Shown piece by piece: positions 19,969-29,551 of a DNA stretch of 64,000 bases (position 1 is the stretch's first letter; the number at the start of each line of letters is the position of its first letter). The DNA comes from Ephemeroptericola cinctiostellae (GTDB taxonomy: Bacteria; Pseudomonadota; Gammaproteobacteria; Burkholderiales; Burkholderiaceae), in NCBI RefSeq assembly GCF_003339525.1, contig NZ_CP031124.1, positions 248,001-312,000 of the forward strand, read 5' to 3'. A model generated the notes under the pieces. That model was not told the DNA's origin. It ran no database searches and worked only from the letters and a program-made list of their open reading frames with translations. Position numbers and translations under genes: made by a program.

Positions 19969-20904
19969 TCACATCCACTCCTGCACTTTTGATTGAGCTT
20001 GCGCAAAATTAGGCGCATCCACTTCATCCTCAAAACTCACAATTTCAAAATTGGCCTCATCCGCAAGCACCGCCCTAATGAGCAGGTTATTCAACGCGTG
20101 GCCTGATTTGTAAGCGCTGTACGATGCCAAAATAGGGTAACCAATCACGTACAAATCACCGATGGCATCTAAAATTTTATGTTTCACAAACTCATCGCTG
20201 TAACGCAAGCCTTCAGGGTTAAGTATTTTATATTCGTCCATCACGATCGCATTCGACAAACTGCCTCCCTGAGCCAAGCCCAAGCCTCGCAATGCCTCGA
20301 CATCTTGAATAAAGCCGAACGTGCGCGCGCGCGCGATGTGCTTCACAAAAGCATCACCAACAAAATCAAGCTCAAAAAAATTACCGGTCTGGTCAATGGC
20401 GGGATGATCGAAATCAATGTCAAAGCGGGTTTTGAAACCAAAATACGGATCAAGCCGCGCCCATTTATCCCCTTCAGAAACTGAGACCGACTGCATGATT
20501 CGAATGAATTTGCGCGGCGCCTCTTGAGCGACCAAACCCACCGACCGAATCAAATACACAAAGCTGGTCGCGCTGCCATCCATGATTGGAATCTCTGGCG
20601 CATTCACTTCAACAATCACATTGTCCACACCCAATCCTGCAAGAGCGGACATCAAATGCTCGATGGTCAGCACACGCGCTTGAGGGTTATCGGGATGAGC
20701 CAAGGTGGTGGCCATGCGCGTATCCACCACCGCATCAGCAACCGCACAGATGTCAAGGCTCGCATCCACATCCACACGACGATACACCACCCCAGTATTC
20801 ACAGGTGCAGGCTTAAGCGTCAGCACAACCTTACGCCCCGAATGCAAGCCAATGCCCGTTGTTTTAACCTCAGCAGCGAGGGTTTTTTGCAGAAGCGCAC
20901 TCAT
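19969..20904 (-). CDS. lpxC: UDP-3-O-acyl-N-acetylglucosamine deacetylase LpxC
   Basis: LpxC is the zinc enzyme that commits precursors to lipid A synthesis. From the ATG at 20902-20904 the protein is 311 aa (a TTG three codons upstream is the only longer option). Zinc ligands are visible as His83 in [11 protein letters not shown] and His242 and Asp246 in [10 protein letters not shown]; the general base histidine is His269 in KSGHALNN. It follows ftsZ across a 248-base gap with a terminator and its own -10, so expression may be separate from the division genes. In E. coli LpxC level is set by FtsH proteolysis; the tail here differs. Confidence 0.97.
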   Translation of the reverse strand: MSALLQKTLAAEVKTTGIGLHSGRKVVLTLKPAPVNTGVVYRRVDVDASLDICAVADAVVDTRMATTLAHPDNPQARVLTIEHLMSALAGLGVDNVIVEVNAPEIPIMDGSATSFVYLIRSVGLVAQEAPRKFIRIMQSVSVSEGDKWARLDPYFGFKTRFDIDFDHPAIDQTGNFFELDFVGDAFVKHIARARTFGFIQDVEALRGLGLAQGGSLSNAIVMDEYKILNPEGLRYSDEFVKHKILDAIGDLYVIGYPILASYSAYKSGHALNNLLIRAVLADEANFEIVSFEDEVDAPNFAQAQSKVQEWM

Positions 20905-20938
20905 ACCATTCAATCCAAACTTTTCAATGAAAGGTTTT

Positions 20939-20944
20939 ATTATA
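20939..20944 (-). promoter_or_regulatory. Candidate -10 box for lpxC
   Basis: TATAAT on the minus strand at 20939-20944 lies about 35 bases before the lpxC ATG and downstream of the ftsZ terminator. The 17-base-upstream hexamer is a poor -35, so this is tentative. Confidence 0.35.
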
Positions 20945-21062
20945 AATCGACTTTAATAAAAGTGAATTTATAGTAAAACCCTTAACAATGCGGTGCCCCC
21001 GCATGCACACATGAACAGCCATAGCCATGACAAACGATGCATGCTTCATTTCGACACAAAAG

Positions 21063-21093
21063 CCCATCGCTCCAAAGGGGGAAGAGCGATGGG
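21063..21093 (-). terminator. Terminator between ftsZ and lpxC
   Basis: CCCATCGCTC (21063-21072) pairs perfectly with GAGCGATGGG (21084-21093) over an 11-base loop and is followed on the minus strand by CTTTTGTG. It lies 60 bases past the ftsZ stop. Confidence 0.75.
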
Positions 21094-21152
21094 TAAAACG
21101 CGTTCGACGCCCAAAAGCAAGGGGAGCGCTTTTGAGCGTACTTACGACATGA

Positions 21153-22451
21153 TCAATCTGCTTGGCGACGCAAGAATGCAGGCACGTCCAAATCAGAGAA
21201 ATCCTCACCATTGACCACACGCGGTGCCACTTGTTCGCGTTGACGACGCATGAATGTAGGCTCAGACAGCTCTTCATAGCTATCAAACGTCTGCACCAAG
21301 CCGCGATGTGGATCACGCATGGCCGTCTCAGCAACAGCCGCGTTGTGTGCATAACCACGGTAACCCACTGGGTCTGCCACAGGCGCCACATGTGCTGGGG
21401 CAACAGCGGCAACAACAGGCGCAGCTGCTTGGGCAACAGGGGCTGACACACGGTCACCGGATCCTGTTTTTGTTGTGTCCGCATAGTCGGCATAAGCCGC
21501 ACCACCCAAGCCCGTCGCCACGACAGTGACTCGCAATTGATCGCCCAATGATTCATCGTACACAAAACCATAAATCACGGTCGCATCGTCCGATGCTGTA
21601 TCACGAATGATGCTCACCACTTCGCGGGTTTCACGTGCTTTCAATGTTTCACGAGATGCTGAAATATTGATCAAAATACCGCGTGCACCTGACAAATTCA
21701 CGCCATCCAGCAATGGGCTGGCCACGGCTTCTTCGGCGGCAATGCGCGCACGGCTCGAACCCGATGCAATCGCCGTACCCATCATGGCGCGACCTTGCTC
21801 CCCCATCACCGTTTTTACGTCATTGAAGTCGACGTTGATGTGACCATCCACGTTGATGATTTCAGCAATGCCAGCAACAGCATTGTTCAGAACATCGTCG
21901 GCGGCATGAAATGCCTCATCCATTGCCACATCGTCACCCAATATTTCTTCAAGCTTATCGTTCAATACAACAATTAACGAGTCGACATTGGCTTCCAAAG
22001 CAGCCAAACCTTCATCGGCCAACTTCATGCGGCGCGCACCTTCATACGAAAAGGGCTTGGACACCACGGCCACTGTCAAAATGCCCATGCTTTTGGCCAC
22101 TTCAGCAATCACAGGTGCAGCACCCGTGCCCGTACCACCGCCCATGCCCGCAGTGATGAACACCATGTTCGCATCACGCAACAAATCTGCAATGCGCTCA
22201 CGGTTTTCTTCTGCCGCCGCACGAGCCACTTCTGGTTTCGCACCAGCGCCTAAGCCACTGGAGCCCAACTGCAATTTATTCACTGCGGTGGCATGTTTCA
22301 ATGCCTGCGCATCGGTATTGGCACAAATAAATTCGACACCCGACACCCCACGGGCAATCATGTGCTGCACAGCATTACCGCCCGCCCCGCCTACGCCCAC
22401 GACCTTGATGATCGTACCTTCTGGCTTCTCATTCAACATTTCGAAGTTCAT
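21153..22451 (-). CDS. ftsZ: Cell division protein FtsZ
   Basis: FtsZ is the tubulin-like GTPase that forms the division ring at midcell. The ATG at 22449-22451, preceded by AGGGGAAATAGT, gives 432 aa. The longer open frame begins in the ftsA-ftsZ spacer and is rejected. The tubulin signature GGGTGTG is at residues 104-110 and the T7 loop NVDFNDVKTVM is intact. After about residue 320 comes an Ala/Pro/Val-rich linker, then the conserved terminal peptide DLDVPAFLRRQAD that binds FtsA and ZipA. It is the last division gene before a terminator. Confidence 0.98.
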   Translation of the reverse strand: MNFEMLNEKPEGTIIKVVGVGGAGGNAVQHMIARGVSGVEFICANTDAQALKHATAVNKLQLGSSGLGAGAKPEVARAAAEENRERIADLLRDANMVFITAGMGGGTGTGAAPVIAEVAKSMGILTVAVVSKPFSYEGARRMKLADEGLAALEANVDSLIVVLNDKLEEILGDDVAMDEAFHAADDVLNNAVAGIAEIINVDGHINVDFNDVKTVMGEQGRAMMGTAIASGSSRARIAAEEAVASPLLDGVNLSGARGILINISASRETLKARETREVVSIIRDTASDDATVIYGFVYDESLGDQLRVTVVATGLGGAAYADYADTTKTGSGDRVSAPVAQAAAPVVAAVAPAHVAPVADPVGYRGYAHNAAVAETAMRDPHRGLVQTFDSYEELSEPTFMRRQREQVAPRVVNGEDFSDLDVPAFLRRQAD

Positions 22452-22494
22452 ACTATTTCCCCTTTTATAAACACACGTTAAGACTTCATTTCCA

Positions 22495-22517
22495 AAAAAA
22501 GCAAAACATGCTTTTTT
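22495..22517 (-). other. AT-rich hairpin between ftsA and ftsZ
   Basis: AAAAAAGCA (22495-22503) pairs with TGCTTTTTT (22509-22517) over five bases, about 45 bases before the ftsZ start. In the minus-strand RNA it ends in a U-run, so it resembles a weak attenuator. The ftsA-ftsZ gap is 170 bases. Confidence 0.4.
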
Positions 22518-22621
22518 GAATTTTTTCAAGTAAGCAATTTCGCGCCTTCCTTTTATACCACTTCACAGCCCGAAACCATTAAACCGAACACCCTCAAGGC
22601 ATTCAATGAAACGGCACACTT

Positions 22622-23941
22622 TTAAAACGTTTTAACAAACCAATCTTTCATCTTGGCCCACACGGATTGCTGAGAGCCGTCATTGACATTCGATTGAACA
22701 CGTGAGCTGGTGGCATGCACGCCAGCCTGCTGATCGACCTTGGTTTGACTGCGAGCAGGCACATGAGCACGCCCCATCCCTGCTGTAGGCTCACCCTTGT
22801 GCTTACGCGCCTCCATCAACAAACCAACCACGGTTGCATAACGTGGATTACACACGATGTCGGATAAATTACCGTCATATGCAGGCTGCGCAATGCGCAC
22901 AGGCTTCATAAAAACTTCCTCGGCCAACTCAGTCATGCCCGGCAACAAACTCGTCCCACCTGTCAGCACCACACCCGAGGCAATCAGATGCTCAAAACCG
23001 GCTTCAGACAAATTGCGCTGAACCAGCACAAACAACTCTTCAAGGCGAGGCTCAATCACCGCCGCCAACGATTGGCGCTTCACACGACGTGCAACGCGGT
23101 CACCGACACCCGGAATTTCAATCACCGAGTCGGGTGGCACCATCATTTGTTTGCTCACGCCATAGCGCAATTTCAACTCTTCCGCCTCGACAGTCGGTGT
23201 GCGCAATGCCATCGCGATGTCATTGGTCACTTGATCACCCGCAATCGGAATCACCGCTGTGTGACGAATCGCGCCATCAATGAAAATCGCAATGTCAGTC
23301 GTGCCTCCACCAATGTCCACCAAAGCCACACCAATGTCGCGCTCATCTTGAGTGAGCACGGCCATACTGGAAGCCAGAGGTTGCAACACCAATTCATTGA
23401 CCTCCAACCCACAACGGCGAATGCATTTCACGATATTTTGCGCCGCTGACACTGAGCCAGTGATGATGTGCACTTTCACTTCCAAACGCATACCCGTCAT
23501 GCCAATCGGGTTACGGATGTCGTCTTGGTCATTGACTTTAAATTGCTGTGACAGCACGTGTAAAATTTGCTGATCCGCGGGAATGCTGACCGCACGCGCT
23601 GTTTCCAGCACCCGATCAATGTCGGCCTGCGTGATTTCGGTGTCTTTCACCGCCACCATACCGCTGGAATTGAAACTGTGGATGTGACTGCCTGCAATGC
23701 CTGTGCACACACTGCGCACCGAAAACCCTGCACGCAACTCGGCCTCTTCCATTGCATATTGAATGGTTTGAATCGTCTCCTCAATGTTGACCACCATGCC
23801 TTTTTTCATGCCACGCGATGGGTGATGGCCAATACCAATCACGTTGAAGCTGTTGTTTGGCAGCACTTCTGCAATCATCGCCACCACTTTTGATGTACCG
23901 ATGTCCAGTGCGACGATCAAATCCTTTGTTGGTTCACTCAT
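22622..23941 (-). CDS. ftsA: Cell division protein FtsA
   Basis: FtsA is the actin-like membrane tether of FtsZ. The 439-aa protein has the ATPase motifs DIGTSKVVAMIAE near the start and DIGGGTTDIAIF in the middle, and the family-specific 1C domain between them. The carboxyl terminus SVWAKMKDWFVKTF is the amphipathic membrane-targeting helix. A linker of about 50 residues rich in Ser, Gln and Val before this helix makes it slightly longer than E. coli FtsA (420 aa). Its start overlaps the ftsQ stop by four bases. Confidence 0.98.
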   Translation of the reverse strand: MSEPTKDLIVALDIGTSKVVAMIAEVLPNNSFNVIGIGHHPSRGMKKGMVVNIEETIQTIQYAMEEAELRAGFSVRSVCTGIAGSHIHSFNSSGMVAVKDTEITQADIDRVLETARAVSIPADQQILHVLSQQFKVNDQDDIRNPIGMTGMRLEVKVHIITGSVSAAQNIVKCIRRCGLEVNELVLQPLASSMAVLTQDERDIGVALVDIGGGTTDIAIFIDGAIRHTAVIPIAGDQVTNDIAMALRTPTVEAEELKLRYGVSKQMMVPPDSVIEIPGVGDRVARRVKRQSLAAVIEPRLEELFVLVQRNLSEAGFEHLIASGVVLTGGTSLLPGMTELAEEVFMKPVRIAQPAYDGNLSDIVCNPRYATVVGLLMEARKHKGEPTAGMGRAHVPARSQTKVDQQAGVHATSSRVQSNVNDGSQQSVWAKMKDWFVKTF

Positions 23942-24729
23942 TTTTTCTCACCTGTATTATTAACATTGGCGGCGCCCAGCACACGATGCAAATCATCCGT
24001 GCGCATTGCAAAACCATTTGGGTAACGCAGGTCAATGTATGCCCCCACACCCGAACTCATGTTGTCTTTCACAAATTTTGCAGACTGCGCCAAACGAGCC
24101 GCACGCTCTTGTAACACTGTGGGCGTATCTGCCCGCCCAAACTCTATTTCCAAACCATTCGTTAAACCAACCCGCCAACTGTATCGCTCGGTCAACGTCA
24201 AGGAATGCATTGTCCAACCCAAAGGTTGAAGCCATCCTTGAAACACAGGAATCTGCTCAGCCACCAATTTTGATGCCTCAAGCGGCCCCTGTGTGACCAA
24301 CAATTTTGCCTTTGCATCATCACTCAATTGAGCATCAAAGACATCCCCTTCGGCACTTAAATACTGTTTATCCCACACGGCCACCGGTTTGAATGCCTCA
24401 ACTGACACCTCAATCTCATGTGGCCACACCCGGCGTATCGATGTGTTTTTAACCCAACTGAACTCTTTCAAACTCGATTGCACTTCTTGCAACTCCATTG
24501 AAAAGAAACCACCCGCCAAACCATCAGTCAAATGTTTTTGCATCAAACCGCGCAACTCTGACTCATTGAATTGCTTGACATCACCGATGAAACGAAATTG
24601 ATTGATTGCAAAATACGGACGCTGCAACACCCATACCCCACCTGCCAAAACGAGCAAGGCCAATGCAAGGCGCGTCACAAGGCGCGTCACCCATGCCATC
24701 AAATCCACGTCTTGCCAAATATTAAACAT
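23938..24729 (-). CDS. ftsQ: Cell division protein FtsQ
   Basis: FtsQ is a bitopic inner-membrane protein that recruits FtsL and FtsB to the division site. The 263-aa protein has a short cytoplasmic part, one membrane helix at about residues 15-34 (TRLALALLVLAGGVWVL), a POTRA domain beginning at YFAINQFRFIGDV and the FtsQ domain. It overlaps ftsA by four bases and starts three bases after ddlB ends, so all three are translationally coupled. Start by position and family length. Confidence 0.95.
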   Translation of the reverse strand: MFNIWQDVDLMAWVTRLVTRLALALLVLAGGVWVLQRPYFAINQFRFIGDVKQFNESELRGLMQKHLTDGLAGGFFSMELQEVQSSLKEFSWVKNTSIRRVWPHEIEVSVEAFKPVAVWDKQYLSAEGDVFDAQLSDDAKAKLLVTQGPLEASKLVAEQIPVFQGWLQPLGWTMHSLTLTERYSWRVGLTNGLEIEFGRADTPTVLQERAARLAQSAKFVKDNMSSGVGAYIDLRYPNGFAMRTDDLHRVLGAANVNNTGEKK

Positions 24730-24732
24730 CGA

Positions 24733-25701
24733 TCAACCCACCGTCCGCTGAACGTGCAAGCGGGCATCACACAACAACTTCACCACCAGCTCTTCGTATG
24801 GAATGCCAAACGTGCGCGCCGCCATAGGCACCAATGAATGGTCGGTCATGCCTGGAGAGGTGTTCATTTCCAATAAAAATGCCTTATCATCCGACGCCCG
24901 CAACAGCACATCCGCACGCCCCCAGCCCGAGCAACCCAGAGCACGGTAAGCTTCGAGCACCATCGCCTGAATGGCTGTGGTTTGCTCCGCAGACAATTCC
25001 GCTGGACATACATATACCGTGTCATTGCCCTTGTATTTATTGTGGAAATTGTAATCACCCTCAGGCGCTTTGATTTCCACAATGGGCAACACCTGTGCTG
25101 TTTCGCCGTGACCCAGCACCGCGCAGGTCAATTCACGTCCTTCAACGCACTGTTCAATCAATGCATGCGTGTCATACTTCCAGGCCAATTCGCATGCCGC
25201 TTGCAATTCATCTGCGGTTTCAACTTTACCTGCACCAAGTGACGAACCTTCGTGCGGTGGCTTAACAAACATCGGCAAACCCAATGCAGAGACAATTTCG
25301 TCTGTCACCGCGGCCACATCCGTACCCCTCGGCAACACGCGATACAGCGGCGTAGACAAACCATCCTGCAACCACACTTGTTTCGTGCGCACTTTATTCA
25401 TCGCCAGCGCACTCGCCAGCACGCCGCTGCCCGTGTATGGCACACCCATCAATTCCAAAGCACCTTGCAAAGTACCATCCTCACCGAAGCGACCATGCAA
25501 TGCGATGAATGCGCGGTCAAAACCCTCGGCTTTCAAATCAAACACATTGCGCTCAGCGGGATCAAACAGGTGCGCATCCACACCCTGCTTGATCAATGCC
25601 GCATGCACCATCGTGCCAGACTTGATGGATACTTCACGTTCGGCAGATACGCCACCAAATAACACAGCCACTTTGCCCAAGTTTTCTTTTGCGACACTCA
25701 T
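24733..25701 (-). CDS. ddlB: D-alanine--D-alanine ligase
   Basis: Ddl joins two D-alanines using ATP for the end of the peptidoglycan stem peptide. The 322-aa protein is an ATP-grasp enzyme: N-terminal VAVLFGGVSAEREVSIKSG, the omega-loop region around PEGDYNFHNKYKGNDT, and metal ligands in LLEMNTSPGMTDHSLVP. The conserved GRELT motif and YTGSG are present. It is the ddlB position between murC and ftsQ, 130 bases after murC, with an AT-rich hairpin in that spacer. Confidence 0.97.
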   Translation of the reverse strand: MSVAKENLGKVAVLFGGVSAEREVSIKSGTMVHAALIKQGVDAHLFDPAERNVFDLKAEGFDRAFIALHGRFGEDGTLQGALELMGVPYTGSGVLASALAMNKVRTKQVWLQDGLSTPLYRVLPRGTDVAAVTDEIVSALGLPMFVKPPHEGSSLGAGKVETADELQAACELAWKYDTHALIEQCVEGRELTCAVLGHGETAQVLPIVEIKAPEGDYNFHNKYKGNDTVYVCPAELSAEQTTAIQAMVLEAYRALGCSGWGRADVLLRASDDKAFLLEMNTSPGMTDHSLVPMAARTFGIPYEELVVKLLCDARLHVQRTVG

Positions 25702-25803
25702 TTTTTCCTCAATTCCTATACGGCTGTTTCATCACATAAATCAGCAACTTGCTTTGTCTGAACATTTATTCAGGCACGCTCGCTCAACATTTAAAATCCA
25801 AGT

Positions 25804-25828
25804 TTTTGAAAAAAACTATTTTTCAAAA
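25804..25828 (-). other. AT-rich hairpin between murC and ddlB
   Basis: TTTTGAAAAA (25804-25813) pairs with TTTTTCAAAA (25819-25828) over five bases, just past the murC stop. It contains T-runs in both senses and only one G-C pair per arm; a weak terminator or stability element at most. Confidence 0.35.
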
Positions 25829-25831
25829 CGG

Positions 25832-27247
25832 TCATACATTCCCAGCAAGTTCAACCACCTGACCAGACACCGCACCCACCGAACCAGCCCCCATCGTGAT
25901 GACCACATCACCATTCAGCGCAAAGTTAGTAATGGCGGCGGGCATGGCCGCAATGTCGTCAACAAACACGGGCTCAACCTTACCTGCCACACGCAATGCA
26001 CGCGCCAACGAACGACCATCGGCCGCAACAATCGGTGTCTCACCTGCGGCATAGACCTCCGCAAGCAGTACGGCATCGGCATCGGACAGCACTTTCACAA
26101 AATCTTCAAAACAATCCCGCGTGCGTGAATAACGATGCGGCTGGAAGGCAAGTACAATCCGACGATTTGGGAAAGCACCGCGTGCTGCGGCCAAGGTCGC
26201 CGCCATCTCCACTGGGTGATGACCATAGTCATCGACCAATGTAAATTGACCACCGCCATTTGCCTCAGAGACGTTCACTTCACCATAGCGCTGGAAGCGG
26301 CGTCCCACGCCATTGAACGCAACCAACGCCTCAACAATGGCCACATCATCGGCATCCAACTCTGTCGCCACCGCAATGGCAGCCAAAGCGTTGCGCACAT
26401 TGTGCAAACCCGGCAAATTCAAAGTGATGTCCAGCACGGGCAACTCTTCACCAAAACCTTTGCGTTCAACCGAAAACTTCATTTGCCCATCGGCATCAAT
26501 CACATTGAACGCTCGAACCTGCGCATCCTCTGATGTGCCATACGTGATCACTGTTTTCGTGATGCGTGGTGCAATTTCACGCACATTCACATCGTCAATG
26601 CATACCACCGCCGCACCATAAAATGGAATGTGCTGTGTGAATGCAACAAATGCGTCTTTTAACTTATTAAAATCATGGTCATACGTGTCCATGTGATCGG
26701 CATCGATGTTTGTAATCACCGCAATCATCGGCAGGAGATTCAAGAATGAACCATCCGACTCATCCGCCTCAACCACGATGTATTCGCCTTGCCCCAATCG
26801 CGCATTGACGCCTGCGCTGTTCAATTTACCGCCAATTACAAACGTCGGATCCATGCCACTTTGCGCTAAAACGCTGGCAACCAATGACGTCGTGGTTGTT
26901 TTACCATGTGTACCGGCAATGCCAATGCCACGGCGCAAGCGCATCAGTTCAGCCAGCATCACCGCACGCGGCACAATCGGAATCCCGCGCTCACGCGCTG
27001 CAACGAGTTCAGGGTTGTCTTTTGCAATGGCGGTAGACACCACCAACACATCTGCACTTTGTACATTTTCTGTTGCATGGCCAATGTGCACCGTCGCACC
27101 CAAATCACGCAAGCGCTTCACTGTTGCGCTGTTCGCTGCATCAGAACCCGATACGCCGTAACCCAAGTTGATCAACACTTCGGCGATGCCGCTCATGCCT
27201 GCACCACCGATGCCTACGAAATGGATTAAATTTATTTTATGTTTCAT
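25832..27247 (-). CDS. murC: UDP-N-acetylmuramate--L-alanine ligase MurC
   Basis: MurC adds L-alanine to UDP-MurNAc, the first amino acid of the stem peptide, in the cytoplasm. The 471-aa protein starts with the nucleotide fold [18 protein letters not shown] and has the ATP P-loop [14 protein letters not shown], the Mur-ligase centre with [10 protein letters not shown], and the C-terminal domain with [13 protein letters not shown]. It follows murG by 25 bases. Full length for the family. Confidence 0.98.
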   Translation of the reverse strand: MKHKINLIHFVGIGGAGMSGIAEVLINLGYGVSGSDAANSATVKRLRDLGATVHIGHATENVQSADVLVVSTAIAKDNPELVAARERGIPIVPRAVMLAELMRLRRGIGIAGTHGKTTTTSLVASVLAQSGMDPTFVIGGKLNSAGVNARLGQGEYIVVEADESDGSFLNLLPMIAVITNIDADHMDTYDHDFNKLKDAFVAFTQHIPFYGAAVVCIDDVNVREIAPRITKTVITYGTSEDAQVRAFNVIDADGQMKFSVERKGFGEELPVLDITLNLPGLHNVRNALAAIAVATELDADDVAIVEALVAFNGVGRRFQRYGEVNVSEANGGGQFTLVDDYGHHPVEMAATLAAARGAFPNRRIVLAFQPHRYSRTRDCFEDFVKVLSDADAVLLAEVYAAGETPIVAADGRSLARALRVAGKVEPVFVDDIAAMPAAITNFALNGDVVITMGAGSVGAVSGQVVELAGNV

Positions 27248-27272
27248 GCTGCTCTCTAATGTCTACCAGTAT

Positions 27273-28346
27273 CTAACTTGCTTGTGCCACATCCAAACAC
27301 ACCCGCGCAACGTCCCGTGTGGCATTTGGCTTGGCAACTGTTCGTGCTTTGATGGCCTGAACCCTCAAGCCATCGCGGGTGAGTCGACCCAACTCATCCG
27401 CCAATCTTTGTGCAGTCAAACTGCTTTGTGCAATGCACATGCCCGCACCGACATCGGTCAATAGCTTTGCATTGCTGGTCTGGTGGTCATCCACGGCAAA
27501 AGGGAATGGCACCATGATGCTCGGCACACCTGCCGCCGCCAACTCACTCACCGTCATTGCCCCTGAACGACAAATCAACAGATCCACTTGCGCATACAAC
27601 GCGGCCATGTCATTGATGAACGGCACGCACTCCGCGTTCACGCCGGCTTGCGCATAACCTTCACGCAACGCTGCAATCATTTTCTCACCCGCTTGATGAA
27701 TGACCTCTGGGCGCGTCGCCTCAGGCATCAAAGCCAAGGCCTGCGGTACAACAGTATTCAAAGCCTGCGCACCCAAACTGCCGCCAACCACCGCAATTTT
27801 AAATGCCCCGATGTGCGTCGCGTAACGCGCATCAGGCTCTTGTACATCCACAATCGCCTGTTTCACAGGATTACCCACCCACTCTGCGTCGGGCAAGGCA
27901 TTGGGGAACCCAGACAATACACGTTGGGCTATTTTTGCCAATAGTTTATTAGACAGGCCCACAATCGAGTTTTGTTCATGCAACACAATCGGCACACCCG
28001 CCATCTTTGCGGCCAAACCGCCCGGCACAGTGATGTACCCGCCCATGCCCAACACCACATCGGGTTTAACCTGCTTAAACACCGCGCGTGCTTGCGCCAC
28101 CGCTTTTGCCAAACGAATCGGGAACAACAATTTCGTTGACCAACCTTTGCCGCGCACACCGCCAAACTCAACGCTGTTGAACTCAACCCCATGCTGAGGC
28201 ACCAGTTTGGCCTCCATGCTGCTCATCACGCCACCAAGCCACACCACTTTATGCCCCTGCTGCATCAATTCGTGCGCCACCGCCAGTCCAGGCATGATGT
28301 GTCCACCCGTACCACCCGCCATGATCATGATGGTCTTCTGACTCAT
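27273..28346 (-). CDS. murG: N-acetylglucosaminyl transferase MurG
   Basis: MurG makes lipid II by adding GlcNAc to lipid I on the inner face of the membrane. The 357-aa GT-B protein has the N-terminal glycine-rich loop MAGGTGGHIMPGLAVAHEL, the second G-loop VVGGSLGAQALN and the donor-binding motif ICRSGAMTVSELAAAGVPS. Its start overlaps the ftsW stop by four bases. It lies between ftsW and murC in canonical order. Confidence 0.98.
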   Translation of the reverse strand: MSQKTIMIMAGGTGGHIMPGLAVAHELMQQGHKVVWLGGVMSSMEAKLVPQHGVEFNSVEFGGVRGKGWSTKLLFPIRLAKAVAQARAVFKQVKPDVVLGMGGYITVPGGLAAKMAGVPIVLHEQNSIVGLSNKLLAKIAQRVLSGFPNALPDAEWVGNPVKQAIVDVQEPDARYATHIGAFKIAVVGGSLGAQALNTVVPQALALMPEATRPEVIHQAGEKMIAALREGYAQAGVNAECVPFINDMAALYAQVDLLICRSGAMTVSELAAAGVPSIMVPFPFAVDDHQTSNAKLLTDVGAGMCIAQSSLTAQRLADELGRLTRDGLRVQAIKARTVAKPNATRDVARVCLDVAQAS

Positions 28347-29551
28347 ACCTCTTCTCCACGCATCAAGCGACGATTTTCATAATCCACGCGCAACACAAAT
28401 GCAATTGCCAAACAATTCACTAAAATCCCTGAACCACCGTAACTGATGAACGGTAACGTCAACCCTTTGGTGGGCAAAACGCCCATGTTCACGCCCATGT
28501 TGATGAAGCCTTGCGCACCAAACCAAATCGCAATCCCTTGCACCGCCAATGACTGAAACACCCGATCAAACGCCATGGCTTCTCGTGCAATCGAAAACAA
28601 ACGACGCACCAGCACCGTAAAAGCAATGATGACCGTCCAAACGCCAAGCAAACCAAACTCTTCACCAATCACCGCCAAAATAAAATCGGTGTGCGCCTCA
28701 GGCAAATAAAACATTTTTTGCACCGAGTCACCCAACCCCACGCCAAACAACTCCCCGCGCCCAAATGCAATCAACGATTGCGTCAACTGATACGCCTTGC
28801 CTTCCGAGTTGTCTTTTGTCCAAGGATCCAAATAAGCAAACAAGCGCGCAGCACGCCACGGCGTGAAAATCACCATTGCGGCAAACCCCACCAACAAGCT
28901 CGCCACCATCGCAGCGAACACTTTATAATTCACACCACCGATGAAGATCACCCCCATCACAATCGATACAATCACCATCAACGCGCCCAAATCAGGCTCG
29001 GCCATCAACAAAATCCCAACAATGCCCATCACCACCACCATCGGCACCACACCTTTGCCAATGTCACGGATGTTTTCTTGCTTGCGCACACAATAACTGG
29101 CGGCATACAATGCAGCGGCAATCTTCATCAACTCCGATGGTTGTAAATTCATGATGCCCAGCGGTAACCAGCGGCGACCACCGCCCACATCGCGCCCAAC
29201 CACCAACACCACCACCAACAGAAACAAAGTACCCACAAACATCAAAGGCGCAAGCTTTTCCCATGTTTTGGTCGGCACACGAAATGCGAACAGCCCGACC
29301 ACCAAGCCCACTGCAATCCCTGCCGCATGGCGCAGTAAAAAAGCGTAATGGCTGTAATTCTTATACCGCGCAGAATCTGGCAAAGCGATGCTGGCTGAAT
29401 ACACCATGATCAGCCCCCAAAACATCAACAACACAGGCACCCACAGCACAACCCAATCCACCTCTTGGCGCGCCAAACTCGGTGCACGCAGAAAGTTTGG
29501 GGTCTCATCTTTTTCCTGTGCGCCTGCGGTGATGGTTTTAAACAGCTTCAT
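28343..29551 (-). CDS. ftsW: Lipid II polymerase of the divisome, FtsW
   Basis: FtsW is the SEDS-family glycosyltransferase that polymerises septal peptidoglycan with FtsI. The 402-aa protein has about ten membrane helices; the first follows a 35-residue cytoplasmic arm, the conserved extracellular loop around GRGELFGVGLGDSVQK is present, and the terminal helix region has PTKGLTLPFISYGGSG. It adjoins murD with no spacer and overlaps murG by four bases. Confidence 0.97.
   Translation of the reverse strand: MKLFKTITAGAQEKDETPNFLRAPSLARQEVDWVVLWVPVLLMFWGLIMVYSASIALPDSARYKNYSHYAFLLRHAAGIAVGLVVGLFAFRVPTKTWEKLAPLMFVGTLFLLVVVLVVGRDVGGGRRWLPLGIMNLQPSELMKIAAALYAASYCVRKQENIRDIGKGVVPMVVVMGIVGILLMAEPDLGALMVIVSIVMGVIFIGGVNYKVFAAMVASLLVGFAAMVIFTPWRAARLFAYLDPWTKDNSEGKAYQLTQSLIAFGRGELFGVGLGDSVQKMFYLPEAHTDFILAVIGEEFGLLGVWTVIIAFTVLVRRLFSIAREAMAFDRVFQSLAVQGIAIWFGAQGFINMGVNMGVLPTKGLTLPFISYGGSGILVNCLAIAFVLRVDYENRRLMRGEEV

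Noticed and set aside
20323..20333. Alternating GC run in lpxC
   Set aside because: It encodes Ala-Arg-Ala-Arg in a conserved part of LpxC and is short; not a special structure.
20924..21571. 215-codon minus-strand frame at the end of ftsZ
   Set aside because: It is in a different frame of ftsZ, with Cys/Trp/Arg-rich low-plausibility sequence; ftsZ itself is intact to its conserved C-terminal peptide.
22452..22529. Longer ftsZ start with 26 extra codons
   Set aside because: The extension translates the ftsA-ftsZ spacer hairpin, has no family match, and the downstream ATG has AGGGG at good spacing.
25169..26128. 319-codon plus-strand frame
   Set aside because: It is antisense to ddlB and murC, both of which have full family motifs; no start context.
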